A stretch of DNA of 64,000 nt, from the NCBI RefSeq assembly GCF_000586435.1, contig NZ_BAWH01000004.1, positions 62,001 to 126,000 of the forward strand, read 5' to 3'. This DNA is from Psychrobacter sp. JCM 18901 (lineage in GTDB: Bacteria; Pseudomonadota; Gammaproteobacteria; Pseudomonadales; Moraxellaceae). The notes under the pieces are model-generated. The model did no database searches. It saw only the letters and a list, made by a program, of their open reading frames with translations, and had not been told where the DNA came from. Positions 10,388 through 20,130 of this stretch are shown in pieces (the stretch's first letter is position 1; every line of letters starts with the position of its first letter). The translations under genes were made by a program, and so were the position numbers.

Positions 10388-11764
10388 ATGAGTCATTCTG
10401 AACTACCTGCTGACTTGACCGATTCTGCTACTGGCGAATCCGTTACTATCCAAACTGAGCAAGGGCTATATGTTGACCCGAAAGCGTTGAGTGCTCACTT
10501 GCCAGCGCTCAGCTATCGCGACGATGCATTGTATATGGAGCAGGTCAGTATTGATGAGCTAGCAAAACAATATGGCACACCATGCTACGTGTATTCAAAG
10601 CAGGCAATATTGGATGTTTATCAAGCTTATACTGATAGCTTCGCCAGTCTGAATCATCAAGTATGCTATGCCGTAAAAGCAAACTCTAACCTTGCCGTGC
10701 TTGGTGTCTTGGCACAGGCAGGCGCTGGGTTTGATATTGTCTCCCGCGGTGAGCTTACGCGTGTGTTAGCCGCAGGTGGCGCAGCATCACGTGTGGTATT
10801 CTCAGGTGTGGGCAAAACGTACAGTGATATCGAATATGCGCTGACTCAAGGTATCGGCTGTTTTAACGTTGAATCTATCAGCGAGCTGACTTTAATCAAT
10901 GAAGTGGCAAAGTCACTCGATAAGCCTGCGCCAATCTCGTTGCGCGTCAACCCTAACGTCGATGCCAAAACCCATCCATATATCTCAACAGGTCTTAAAG
11001 ACAACAAGTTCGGTATCACTCACGAAGACGCATTAGCGGTTTATCAGCAAGCGGCTGATTTATCACATATAGATATCGTTGGTATTGATTGTCATATCGG
11101 CTCGCAGTTGACTGAAGTAGAGCCATTTGTTGCAGCATTAGATAAAGTTATTGAGCTGATACATAGCCTGCGTGACGCAGGTATTGAGTTACAGCATATC
11201 GATTTGGGTGGTGGTTTAGGTGTGCGCTATATTGATGAGACGCCTGTGTCTATCGATGAGTTTGCCCAAGCATTATTGCCAAAACTTAGCGAGCTTGGTT
11301 TGACCGTGTTCTTTGAGCCAGGTCGTAGTATCGTTGCCAATGCTGGCGTGCTATTGACTCAAGTTGACGTACTCAAGCCGACTGAACATAAGAACTTTGC
11401 TATCGTTGATGCCGCTATGAATGACTTGATTCGTCCTGCTTTATATCAAGCTGAGATGGCGGTGATTCCAAGCGTATTGCCTAGCGATGGTATCGATACG
11501 GATGGCACGCAGCCATGGGACATCGTTGGCGCTATTTGTGAAACGGGTGACTTCTTGGCAAAAGACCGCCTATTATCATTAGCCACAGGCGATGTGTTGG
11601 CCATCACGGGGGCAGGTGCTTATGGCTTTACCATGAGCAGCAACTACAACTCACGTCCGCGTGCTAGCGAAGTCATGGTGGCGGGCGATAATCATCAGCT
11701 TATTCGCAAGCGCGAAACAATTGAAGCGTTATATGCAGATGAAGCGTTGTGGCAGGCGCAGTAA
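10388..11764 (+). CDS. lysA: Diaminopimelate decarboxylase
   Basis: PLP enzyme for the last step of lysine synthesis, meso-DAP to L-lysine. The fold III decarboxylase motifs are visible: CYAVKANSN with the PLP lysine at about residue 97, ISLRVNPNVDAKTHPYISTG, GIDCHIGSQ, HIDLGGGLGV, FFEPGRSIVANAG, IVGAICETGDFLAKDR and GAYGFTMSSNYNSRPRASE. It has 458 residues, longer than the usual 415-420 because of an N-terminal extension of about 40 (MSHSELPADLTDSAT...). Reading frame intact. It lies between lptM and dapF, the conserved order. Confidence 0.96.
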   Translation: MSHSELPADLTDSATGESVTIQTEQGLYVDPKALSAHLPALSYRDDALYMEQVSIDELAKQYGTPCYVYSKQAILDVYQAYTDSFASLNHQVCYAVKANSNLAVLGVLAQAGAGFDIVSRGELTRVLAAGGAASRVVFSGVGKTYSDIEYALTQGIGCFNVESISELTLINEVAKSLDKPAPISLRVNPNVDAKTHPYISTGLKDNKFGITHEDALAVYQQAADLSHIDIVGIDCHIGSQLTEVEPFVAALDKVIELIHSLRDAGIELQHIDLGGGLGVRYIDETPVSIDEFAQALLPKLSELGLTVFFEPGRSIVANAGVLLTQVDVLKPTEHKNFAIVDAAMNDLIRPALYQAEMAVIPSVLPSDGIDTDGTQPWDIVGAICETGDFLAKDRLLSLATGDVLAITGAGAYGFTMSSNYNSRPRASEVMVAGDNHQLIRKRETIEALYADEALWQAQ

Positions 11765-11813
11765 GGCGATTAAAGACGAGCCAAAACTATCGCCGTATTT
11801 GATGATTGAAGAG

Positions 11814-11845
11814 AACCCATTGTGATAATGACAATGGGTTTTTTT
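11814..11845 (+). terminator. Intrinsic terminator of lysA
   Basis: A perfect 10-bp stem, AACCCATTGT with ACAATGGGTT around a 7-base loop, followed by T7. Confidence 0.9.
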
Positions 11846-11918
11846 ATGACTGGATTTTGAGGAAAGTGTTTTTTAATTAAAGCTGATTCTTAATTGAAGG
11901 CATGCCTTTAGTTGAAGG

Positions 11919-12028
11919 CAACACCATTCACAAAAATTAGAGTAGCAAGGAAAACGAGTGCAAGTACTACTCACTGTAGACTAAACAAGTTTGACACCGC
12001 TAATCGTATTTTTTGGGATTGGTATTAT
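11919..12028 (+). repeat. Degenerate copy of the 108-bp dispersed intergenic repeat
   Basis: The core GCAAGGAAAACGAGTGCAAG and TGTAGACTAAACAAG aligns base by base with the copy at 47874-47981. The inverted TATAGTC ends have decayed (right end GGATTGGTATTA). Confidence 0.5.
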
Positions 12029-12093
12029 TATGATTGTATCTGACAGCGTGCTAAGATAAGGCATACATAAAAATAGGATAGGACATCAAAGAT

Positions 12094-12960
12094 ATGCTAA
12101 TAGAGTTTACTAAAATGCATGGGTTGGGTAATGATTTCATGGTCATTGATTTAGTGACCCAGCGCTTAGATTTGACCAAGGATTTGGTGCAGTTATTGGG
12201 CGATCGTCACCTAGGCATTGGTTTTGATCAATTGCTCGTAGTCGAGCCACCCATGCGCCCTGATGTCGATTTCAGTTACCGTATTTTTAATACTGATGGC
12301 ACCGAAGTCGAACAATGCGGCAATGGCGCGCGTTGTTTCGCACGTTTTGTGCAGGCACGTAAACTGTCATTTAAGCAGCGTCTACGCGTTGAGACGGCCA
12401 GCGGTATTATTTCCCTGACTACTGATCGTTACGGTTGGGTAGATGTCGATATGGGCAAGCCTAAATTTGAGCCAGATGAGATTCCGTTTAGCCCAAGAGC
12501 GACGACCAAAATCCAAAACACCTATCATCTTGATGTAAATGGTACACCTGTACAGCTGTACGTTGCCAATATGGGCAACCCGCACGCTGTGATAAAAGTC
12601 GATGACGTACTTGATGCTGAGGTTGAGACTTTAGGCAAAGCAATTGAGTCGCATCCTGCCTTTCCAGATCGTGTCAATGTGGGCTTTATGCAAGTGATGA
12701 ATCAGCGCCATATTCGTTTGCGTGTGTACGAGCGCGGTGTGGGTGAGACCCAAGCTTGTGGTACGGGTGCTTGTGCAGCAGTGGCTGTTGGTATACGTGA
12801 AGGCTGGCTTGATGAAGGTGAGGAAGTCCGCGCGCAGCTATATGGTGGCAGCATGATTATCAAATGGCAGCCAGGTTATTCAGTTATGATGACGGGACCG
12901 ACCGCTTTCGTTTATGAAGGCGTGTTTAGCCAGATGGCTGATGGCACAAGCGGGACTTAA
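12094..12960 (+). CDS. dapF: Diaminopimelate epimerase
   Basis: Interconverts LL- and meso-diaminopimelate for lysine and peptidoglycan synthesis. Both active-site cysteines are present: Cys75 in EVEQCGNGARC and Cys222 in GETQACGTGACAA. Other landmarks are FTKMHGLGNDFMVID at the N-terminus and VANMGNPHAVI. 288 residues, intact. It follows lysA and precedes xerC. The DUF484 gene often found between dapF and xerC in related bacteria is not here; only 65 bases separate the two genes. Confidence 0.96.
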   Translation: MLIEFTKMHGLGNDFMVIDLVTQRLDLTKDLVQLLGDRHLGIGFDQLLVVEPPMRPDVDFSYRIFNTDGTEVEQCGNGARCFARFVQARKLSFKQRLRVETASGIISLTTDRYGWVDVDMGKPKFEPDEIPFSPRATTKIQNTYHLDVNGTPVQLYVANMGNPHAVIKVDDVLDAEVETLGKAIESHPAFPDRVNVGFMQVMNQRHIRLRVYERGVGETQACGTGACAAVAVGIREGWLDEGEEVRAQLYGGSMIIKWQPGYSVMMTGPTAFVYEGVFSQMADGTSGT

Positions 12961-13025
12961 ACCCAGTGCTGATAGCTGATAGCCGTTATTAGGCACATGG
13001 TATAAATGCCAAGGATGGTTCTAAT

Positions 13026-14042
13026 ATGTCCATTGATAAAGACAGTCAGGCGGCGAGCTCAGCACCTTGGCTATCTACTGAGCTGGCCGCTACTATCGAG
13101 TCGGACACAGCGTTACGTGAGCTGCTAGCACCTGTGCATCGTTGGCTCAATACGTTGTCTGTGCGCAACCATTCGCCGCATACTCTGACCGCTTATTTCG
13201 CTGGTTTAAATCAACTGGCGTTATTTTTGCGTGGTAAGTGCCTAACGTGGACACGCTGTGATAAACGGCAACTGGCCCAGCATATCAGTCAACGTCTCGA
13301 TGAAGATAAGCTGGCGCTTGCCAGTGTCCAGCAAGAGTTGTCTGCGATTCGGCATTTTTATGGTTGGATGATTGAAGAAGAGTTAGCACGTATCAACCCA
13401 ACCACTGGCTATCAACTTAAACGTAGTCCTAGACCGCTGCCTTCTATCGCTGATGTCGATTTACTAACTCAGCTACTCGATCAAGAGATTCCTGATACAC
13501 CAGAGCAAGCGCGATTATGGTTGCGTGACAAGGCCATGTTCGAACTGATCTATAGTAGTGGCTTGCGTGTTGGCGAGTTGGTCGCACTCGATACGGCAGA
13601 TGTGGACTTGTCTGATTTGCGGGTGCGAGTCACAGGTAAAGGAAATAAAACACGCCTAGTGCCATTAGGAATAAAGGCCGCAGAAGCGATTAATCGTTAC
13701 CTACCACATCGTAATCTGTGGGTAGAGCAGATGGATAACGCACTATTCATCAGTGAAAAGCTCGGTACCAGATTATCAACACGGGCAGTGCAGCAGCGTT
13801 TAAAAGTCGCTGCTACTCGTGCAGGTATTGCACAGAATATGTATCCACATCTATTGCGTCATTGTTTTGCATCACATATGCTGTCAGGCAGTGGCGACTT
13901 GCGCGCCGTACAAGAGATGCTCGGGCATAGTGATATTAGTACTACGCAAATTTATACCCACGTTGACTTTGCAAAATTAACGCAGGTTTATGATCGCGCG
14001 CATCCACGAGCAACTCATGCTCAAAATGAAGACTTGTCCTAG
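13026..14042 (+). CDS. xerC: Tyrosine recombinase XerC
   Basis: With XerD, XerC resolves chromosome dimers at dif during division. It has the N-terminal SAM-like core-binding domain (RNHSPHTLTAYFAGLNQLA) and the C-terminal catalytic domain. The catalytic Arg is in SSGLRVGELVAL, the Lys in TGKGNKTR, the HxxR in PHLLRHCFASHML, and the nucleophilic Tyr in ISTTQIYTHVDF. 338 residues, a little longer than the usual 300 owing to an N-terminal extension. Reading frame intact. Part of the lysA-dapF-xerC block. Confidence 0.95.
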   Translation: MSIDKDSQAASSAPWLSTELAATIESDTALRELLAPVHRWLNTLSVRNHSPHTLTAYFAGLNQLALFLRGKCLTWTRCDKRQLAQHISQRLDEDKLALASVQQELSAIRHFYGWMIEEELARINPTTGYQLKRSPRPLPSIADVDLLTQLLDQEIPDTPEQARLWLRDKAMFELIYSSGLRVGELVALDTADVDLSDLRVRVTGKGNKTRLVPLGIKAAEAINRYLPHRNLWVEQMDNALFISEKLGTRLSTRAVQQRLKVAATRAGIAQNMYPHLLRHCFASHMLSGSGDLRAVQEMLGHSDISTTQIYTHVDFAKLTQVYDRAHPRATHAQNEDLS

Positions 14043-14075
14043 CAATTAGGCACGAAATCTACTGTAATTAATAAT

Positions 14076-14944
14076 CTATGCCAAACGATGACAGTCAAAG
14101 ATAGGCAGTTTCTGACGGCCTTGCTCTTGCGCTTGTTTGTCTAATGACGCCATGACGATGGCATATTGTTTATCCAACTCGCTATCGTCATAGCTTGCGA
14201 TAACAGTACTATCAAACGCTGTAATAGCTGCATGCCCCCATGTCTGACGGTACTACCATCTTGGTAGAGATGATCACCACCTTGCGCTGCGCCAATGACC
14301 ATACATTGACTATCTAGAGCACGAGCACGTAACAACAACGACCAGTGCGCTTGTCCAGTCAAGTAAGTAAAGGCAGAAGGTGCACTCAATAGTTCAGCAC
14401 CAGCTTGTCGCAGGCGCTGCGCCAATGCTGGAAAACGCAAATCAAAACATACCATCATGCCGAGTTGGTAGATTGTATTGCCTACTGCTAGTGGCGCAAT
14501 TACGGTCTGCGTACCCGGCTCAAAGGTCGCCGCTTCGTTATAGCTGCCATGCTTATCAGCCACAGTTGCGGTAAACAGATGAATCTTGTCGTAGCGTGCG
14601 ACACGGGTACCATCTGGTGCAAACAGCTGGCTCACTTGGCGCAATCTACCATCAGGAACGATAGTGCCATCAGGGCGATAATGGCAGGGTAACGAGCCTG
14701 CTAGTACATGGATACCAGCGGTGCGGGCATAGTCTGCTATCGTCGCTGATAAGTCATCAAAACGCTCGGCAGTAGCAGATTGCTGTCCCATACTACAGCA
14801 GTTCTCAGGCAATACAACAAGCTCAGCCCCTTGAGTTTGTGCATCTGTGATAGCGGCTTTGATATCTGCTAGATTATCCTCAACATTCTGCTGACTGTTC
14901 ATTTGAATAGCAGCCACGTTAAGTTGATGGTTACTTGAATTCAT
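14076..14944 (-). CDS. Carbon-nitrogen hydrolase (Nit1/YbeM type, frameshifted)
   Basis: A nitrilase-superfamily amidase. The catalytic triad is visible as Glu in ELVVLPENCC, Lys in RYDKIHLF, and Cys in LGMMVCFDLRFPALA. YbeM/Nit1 relatives hydrolyse deaminated glutathione as metabolite repair; the substrate here is inferred. Near 14235-14250 a one-base shift replaces the expected RQTWGHAAITAFDSTV by an out-of-frame tail. In the restored frame the gene runs on to a stop at 14076, with about 289 residues. It converges on xerC; only 33 bases separate the stops. Confidence 0.85.
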
Positions 14945-15232
14945 GACAATATTCCTATTGAGTGTGAGCTGTATTGGCCATTTACCGTAATTTATTTATT
15001 ATAATATTTTCGCGGTAATAAACAGATTGCTCATAATTATAGATAGCTCATCCTTGCCAAGATGGTAGTCTACTATCGATAGCAGACCAAACGTATCCGG
15101 ACAAAATATAAATTATCATAGCAAAATTGTGATAAAAAAAATGCTATCGTCATGTCCTGTTAAGGTGACATCATCGCCTTAATTGGCAAAATAAATACAA
15201 TATGACCAAGACTGGAGTGTAATAAGCCGCCC

Positions 15233-16877
15233 ATGAGTATGTCATTCGGATTGGCGAGCACGCTAAGCACCTCACAAAAACTGACACCGCAAATGCAGCA
15301 AGCCATTAAATTGCTGCAGCTTTCTAGTCTTGAGCTCGCACAAGAGGTTCAAGCCAAACTGGATAGTAATCCGCTGCTTGAACGTATCGAAGAGGATGAT
15401 GACGAGTACGAGAATAACCGTGACGATAGAGCAGATGAGCTAAGCGAGTCATTAACACTTGATAGCTGGAATCAAAGCAGCAGTGACGCATCTAGCGCAG
15501 GATCTGATAACCATACAGACTATGGTGACGATAGCACTGACAGCTGGGAGAAACTGCAGCAATCTAGTATTGATGATGGAGCGATGGATAGTGACAGCAG
15601 TTTTGAGACGGATAGCTTCGATGCTAGCAGTTTTGATAAAGAGAATTACGCTTCGACATCAACAGGCGCAGGCAATAATAGAGGCGATGAGGATTTTGAT
15701 AGTTATCAGGGCGGTACTTCGTCGACTATCCAAGATCACGTACGTTGCAGCTCAACTTTAAGCGCTATCAGAAGCGGACACCCTGATTGCAGAGTATTTG
15801 ATGGACTCTATGGATGACATGGGATTCATACGAATTGATATCGATGAGCTGCTACAGAGCTTTGATACCATGGCCAACTTTTATCAGTGGGATGAACGCG
15901 TTGAGTACGACGAGGTCATGGCCGTATTGCGTATGATCCAATCTTGCGATCCGATTGGCGTTGGCGCACGTCATTTGAGTGAGTGCCTAGCGATTCAGTT
16001 ATCCAAGCTAGACGCCAATACTCAATATCTCAAAGAAGCAAAAGCGCTGCTAACGGCGGGCGAGCATTTAGTCAGTAACAATATTAAAGCACTGACTGAA
16101 CGCACAGGCCTTGCCCCTGAGAACATCACCCCTGCGCTTAACTTACTGCGCACCTTAAACCCTTCACCCGGATTACTCTTTCAGATCAACCAGCCTGATT
16201 ATACCAGCAGCCGGACAGTTACGATATTCCAGATGTATTAGTCACACCCATTAGGAGTCGTAAAGCCACTGCCAATACTGAGGCATTAGAAGACGGTTGG
16301 CATGTACGCCTCAATCCTGACACCTTGCCGAAGCTGCGAGTCAACCAAGAATATGCCAAATTAGTCAAACGCGGTGATGACAGTCCGGACAACCAATATC
16401 TACGTGAAAACCTCACCGATGCGCGCCTCTTTATCCGCAGTATCGAAGAGCGCAACCAAAACCTATTAAAAGTAGCAACCAGTATTGTGCGTTATCAGCA
16501 GGAGTTTTTGCAGCACGGTGCGACGGCCATGCAACCACTTATTCTAAGGGCAATCGCAGAAGAAGTAAATCTACACGAGTCCACCGTTTCACGTCTCACT
16601 ACCAGTAAGACGATTTTGACACCGCAAGGACTATTTTCACTAAAGCACTTTTTTTTCTTCTCACGTCAGCAGTTCGGATGGCGATATCTCATCAACGGCC
16701 ATCAGTGCCATGATTAAAAAACTAATCGCTGATGAAGATCCCAAAAAACCGCTATCGGATAGCCGTATTCAAAAAGAATTATTGGCAGATGGTATCGATA
16801 TTGCCAGAAGAACTGTTGCCAAATATCGTGAAGCCATGAATATTGGCTCATCTACTCAGCGCAAACAGAAGTATTAA
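15233..16877 (+). CDS. rpoN: RNA polymerase sigma-54 factor RpoN (four frameshifts)
   Basis: Sigma-54 directs transcription from -24/-12 promoters with AAA+ activators. Region I is typical: [20 protein letters not shown] at residues 15-34. It is followed by an unusually long Asp/Ser/Glu-rich region II of about 115 residues, then the core-binding part, the HTH ([20 protein letters not shown]) and the RpoN box [10 protein letters not shown] near the end. Shifts are needed near 15755 and 15772 (restoring WQLNFKRY and [13 protein letters not shown]), near 16212 ([12 protein letters not shown]) and in the T8 run at 16649-16656 ([13 protein letters not shown]). All conserved parts remain, so I read these as sequence errors. 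hpf follows, as in many proteobacteria. Confidence 0.88.
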
Positions 16878-17238
16878 TCGTTTAAATACAGCCATCTGCA
16901 ACAATTTTGAGTAATCATTGATATTTCTGTGGCAAGATATAAAAAAATAAAATTTTTTTGATTATATAGAAACCAAGTAGAAATAATAGGTATTGTTACA
17001 CTTAATTACAATTTAACGGCTTGCTACTGAGCGATTTTCATGACAAATTAGAGTCATACCAACAACGAACACCAAACGCCGATTTATAGTATTTATTTAC
17101 AACTAATAAAGGAGACGATAAAAGGATACGTCGACACATTACTAGAGGCATTGGGATAGTTAGTGGTAAGGCAGGATGACAAGAGCAAGAATGCTACCTC
17201 ATCTGTTGATTGTAAGTTACAAATAAAAGGACAACAAT
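16878..17238. other. 361-base gap between rpoN and hpf
   Basis: AT-rich with no coding frame. It should contain the hpf promoter. An AAAGGACAAC segment about 10 bases before the hpf ATG provides its ribosome binding site. I see no GG-N10-GC sigma-54 element. Confidence 0.4.
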
Positions 17239-17619
17239 ATGAATGTTTCTATCAGTGGTCATCATATCAGCGTTACAGAAGCTATGGACACAGCAGTACG
17301 CGAGAAGCTTGAAAAAGTAGAGCGTCACTTTGATCAGATACAAAGTATTCAAGTGATTTTATCGTTAGACAATAGCGGTGCTAGCGACGGCGGTAAAAAG
17401 AGCTATAAAGCTGAAGCAATTATGCGTGTCTCGGGTCAAGAAATGTTTGTCCAAGCGTATGAAGATGATATGTATAAAGCCATTAACGAGATGGCAGACA
17501 AGCTAGATAGACAAGTACGTAAATATAAAACCCGTCAAGAGCGCAAAAAGACTCAGGGTGCAGGACGCGATAGTCGCTATCAGGATCTAACCCCTGCAGA
17601 AGCAGTACCAGCAGCATAG
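17239..17619 (+). CDS. hpf: Ribosome hibernation promoting factor
   Basis: HPF/YfiA family protein that binds the 30S decoding region and promotes 100S dimers in stationary phase. The pattern MNVSISGHHISVTEAMDTAV, KVERHFDQIQSIQVILS, YKAEAIMRVSGQEMFVQA and DDMYKAINEMADKLDRQVRKYK covers the whole fold. 126 residues: about 30 longer than E. coli HPF, with a charged C-terminal tail, but without the long dimerisation domain of long HPF. It lies downstream of rpoN, a common arrangement. Confidence 0.94.
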   Translation: MNVSISGHHISVTEAMDTAVREKLEKVERHFDQIQSIQVILSLDNSGASDGGKKSYKAEAIMRVSGQEMFVQAYEDDMYKAINEMADKLDRQVRKYKTRQERKKTQGAGRDSRYQDLTPAEAVPAA

Positions 17620-17724
17620 TTCGAGTCTAAACTTTGAACATTATCGTTACAAGCTAGTGAAAGTAGACTAAGAGAATAAAAAAAATTTATAAGTAGCTAC
17701 TGCATTAGTTTGTAATTGACATAA

Positions 17725-17762
17725 AAAAAGACCTCTAGCGTGTAATACGTTGAGGTCTTTTC
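17725..17762. terminator. Bidirectional terminator between hpf and thiS
   Basis: AAAAGACCTC and GAGGTCTTTT form a 10-bp stem with A-runs on one side and T-runs on the other, so it can serve both converging genes. Confidence 0.8.
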
Positions 17763-17841
17763 TAGCATTCGTAAACTTAGTTAGTAAATTTAGAACGAAA
17801 ATGAACTAGCTGTCAGCTCAACCTTATCTATCTAAACATTG

Positions 17842-18042
17842 TTAACCGCCGCCGACGGCTTGTACTACTTCGATATTCATACCTTCTACAATACGTAGTT
17901 GAGCAAGCTCGCTTTTTGGCATCAACTCGCCGTCTACTTCTACAGCGTAACGACCCTGACTAAGACCAAGCTCATTGATAACCAGTTGTACAGTCTGATG
18001 AGTGGTTTGCAAGCTTTTACCATTGACACTAATGGTGCTCAT
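17842..18042 (-). CDS. thiS: Sulfur carrier protein ThiS
   Basis: A 66-residue ubiquitin-fold carrier that brings sulfur, as a C-terminal thiocarboxylate, to thiazole synthase. It shows MSTISVNGKSLQTT, the ELGLSQGRYAVEVDGELMPK hairpin region and the required C-terminal Gly-Gly (VVQAVGGG, one extra Gly). The partner thiG is in this window but 25 kb away at 43.5 kb. Intact. Confidence 0.92.
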   Translation of the reverse strand: MSTISVNGKSLQTTHQTVQLVINELGLSQGRYAVEVDGELMPKSELAQLRIVEGMNIEVVQAVGGG

Positions 18043-18168
18043 ATTAAATACTCCCTACTAAATTAAAATTCCTGTTTATCTGCTATTCACTACGTATCTT
18101 GTATTTTATTACTGATAATTCATTGCAGCTAATGCAAAGAGCTAAAATCACATTAATTATTAAACAGC

Positions 18169-18543
18169 TCAGTTAACTGAATCTTTTAATCGAAAGACGG
18201 AAACGGCCAACCATAGCCAACCTGCAATCATAAGAACGCCGCCAATAGGCGTAATCGCACCGAACCAGCGCGGTGCACCAAGCGTCATGGCATACAAACT
18301 ACCAGCAAAAATGATAATGCCAATTTGTAATAACCAAGCGGTCGTCTGAGTAATATATTTCAAACGAATCAGTAAGCCAACAAGCAATAATCCAAGCGCA
18401 TGTACAAAAAGATATAGCGTTGCCGTATGCCACCACTCAAGTTGTTGAATGCTGACACGACCTTCTAGACCATGCGCACCAAATGCACCTAAGGCCACGG
18501 CGATAGCCATATTAATTGCTGCAATACCGATCCAATTTAACAT
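18169..18543 (-). CDS. DUF423 family inner-membrane protein
   Basis: A 124-residue protein with four hydrophobic helices, beginning AAINMAIAVALGAFGAHGLE and containing the family patterns WWHTATLYLFVHALGLL, GIIIFAGSLYAMTLGAPRW and ITPIGGVLMIAGWL. It matches the YgdD/DUF423 family, whose function is not established. rpoH ends only 24 bases upstream on the same strand, so the two may be cotranscribed. Confidence 0.9.
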   Translation of the reverse strand: MLNWIGIAAINMAIAVALGAFGAHGLEGRVSIQQLEWWHTATLYLFVHALGLLLVGLLIRLKYITQTTAWLLQIGIIIFAGSLYAMTLGAPRWFGAITPIGGVLMIAGWLWLAVSVFRLKDSVN

Positions 18544-18567
18544 TGAACAACTCGTATCATCTTAAGG

Positions 18568-19596
18568 CTACTGAATATCATCTGGCAAAATTACACTATC
18601 AATGGTCATCGCATCACGAATCTTGTCCATGGCATTTTTCTCAATCTGACGGACGCGTTCAGCTGAGATAGAATAAACCGCTGCTAACTCATGCAAAGTA
18701 GATTTTTGCTCAGACAACCAGCGCTGCTCAACGATATCGCGTGAACGATCATCTAAGGTACCCATAGCAGCGATGAGTGCTGATGAGTTGTTTTCTTCCC
18801 AATCCGCTTCCTCTAACTGCTCAGCTGGATCGATACCGTCTTCCAAAAATAGCTGCGGTGCATAGCGACCATCATCATCGTCGCTCGACTGCGCTTCAAA
18901 CGAAGCGTCATAAGAGGTTAGACGTGATTCCATCTCTAACACTTGCTTGCGCGTGACATTCAAGTCATTAGCGATAGCATCCGCTTCTTCTAGTGTCAGC
19001 TGATTGTTGGTTTTCTTAAGGCTGCGCAAGTTAAAGAACAATTTACGATGAGCCTTGGTGGTCGCAACCTTGACGATACGCCAGTTGCGAATCACAAACT
19101 CATGAATTTCAGCTTTGATCCAATGTACGGCAAAGGATACCAAACGTACGCCTTTATTCGGGTCAAAACGTTTGACTGCTTTCATTAATCCTAAGTTACC
19201 TTCTTGGATTAAATCTGCTTGCGGCAATCCATAGCCCGAGTAACTACGCGCAATATGAATCACAAAACGTAGATGCGACATCACCAGTAGACGAGCGGCT
19301 TCGACATCACCTTCATCATAATAGCGATGCGCCAACTCTTGCTCTTGTACCGGCGTCAAAATAGGAATTTGATGGACAGTATTGATATACGCACCCAAGT
19401 TGACCCCTGGCGCTGACAGGTGAGTTGGCATAGCTGGTACCAAGTCGCGCGTACTGGTATTGCCCAATGCACTCGCGTCATAGGGTGGTCGCTGAGCAGC
19501 GGCTTTTAATGCAGCATCGCGTGCATCGTTTTTTTTATAGGAGCTGAGCCATCTTTTTTTATTTGTATTTACAGCATCAGTAGAAGTATTAGCCAT
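18568..19596 (-). CDS. rpoH: RNA polymerase heat-shock sigma factor RpoH
   Basis: Sigma-32 of the sigma-70 family. Region 2 shows HLRFVIHIARSYSGYGLPQA, LIQEGNLGLMKAVKRFDP and RLVSFAVHWIKAEIHEFVIR. The RpoH box region follows (KLFFNLRSLKKTNNQL), and region 4 has LHELAAVYSISAERVRQIEK. Start ATG 19596 (MANTSTDAV) has an AAGG 8 bases upstream; the frame stays open 10 codons further. 342 residues, longer than the 284 of E. coli because of a roughly 50-residue N-terminal extension. Intact. Confidence 0.94.
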   Translation of the reverse strand: MANTSTDAVNTNKKRWLSSYKKNDARDAALKAAAQRPPYDASALGNTSTRDLVPAMPTHLSAPGVNLGAYINTVHQIPILTPVQEQELAHRYYDEGDVEAARLLVMSHLRFVIHIARSYSGYGLPQADLIQEGNLGLMKAVKRFDPNKGVRLVSFAVHWIKAEIHEFVIRNWRIVKVATTKAHRKLFFNLRSLKKTNNQLTLEEADAIANDLNVTRKQVLEMESRLTSYDASFEAQSSDDDDGRYAPQLFLEDGIDPAEQLEEADWEENNSSALIAAMGTLDDRSRDIVEQRWLSEQKSTLHELAAVYSISAERVRQIEKNAMDKIRDAMTIDSVILPDDIQ

Positions 19597-19674
19597 ATTC
19601 TTGACCTTGGTTAAATAGTTAAGCAAATAGTCAGATAAAAATCTTTATGATTTGATTGTAAAGGATAGCAGCGC

Positions 19675-20130
19675 TTAGTTGCTATCAGTTTTGGTAATGA
19701 TGAAGTGATATATTGTAGCGAAACGCTGTAATGATGTGCCATCAACTGACGAATGGTCAGTAACTTCATTGACCACTAGCTTCAAATAATCTGCCGTCTG
19801 TGATTGCTGACTTTGTCGACAAAACGCTGTGATATCAGCTTGCGAGTTGGGGTCAGTTGCAACCACATACAGTGATTCGCCAACTGTTACGTCACGTAAT
19901 GCGACCTTAGTTTTTAACAATGGCATCGGGCATGCAAGACCGCGTCCATCAACGAAACCTTTTATATTTAGTTCAGATTGCGATGTAGCTATATTATCTG
20001 AGTTATGATTTTCAGTCGGTAGCAGCTCTAATAAACTTGCAATGTCGCTCTGCTGTGCATCAGTTAAATTCGCTGATAACTGTATAGAATGCGATACACG
20101 TTCGATGACTAATTCACTAGCAGCGGGCAT
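19675..20130 (-). CDS. TusA/SirA-like sulfurtransferase domain protein
   Basis: Residues about 57-125 form a TusA-like domain with the signature VDGRGLACPMPLLKTKVAL, including the Cys-Pro-x-Pro motif that carries persulfide in TusA, then VGESLYVVATDPNSQADI. About 55 N-terminal residues without known motif precede it; TusA itself is about 80 residues. It may feed a sulfur relay or have a YedF-like role. This is family inference. It is upstream of rpoH on the same strand with a 78-base gap. Confidence 0.8.
   Translation of the reverse strand: MPAASELVIERVSHSIQLSANLTDAQQSDIASLLELLPTENHNSDNIATSQSELNIKGFVDGRGLACPMPLLKTKVALRDVTVGESLYVVATDPNSQADITAFCRQSQQSQTADYLKLVVNEVTDHSSVDGTSLQRFATIYHFIITKTDSN

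Larger units (their letters stand above)
11765..12093. other. 329-base gap between lysA and dapF
   Basis: It contains the lysA terminator and, at about 11919-12028, a degenerate copy of the 108-bp dispersed repeat. No gene is seen. Confidence 0.5.
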
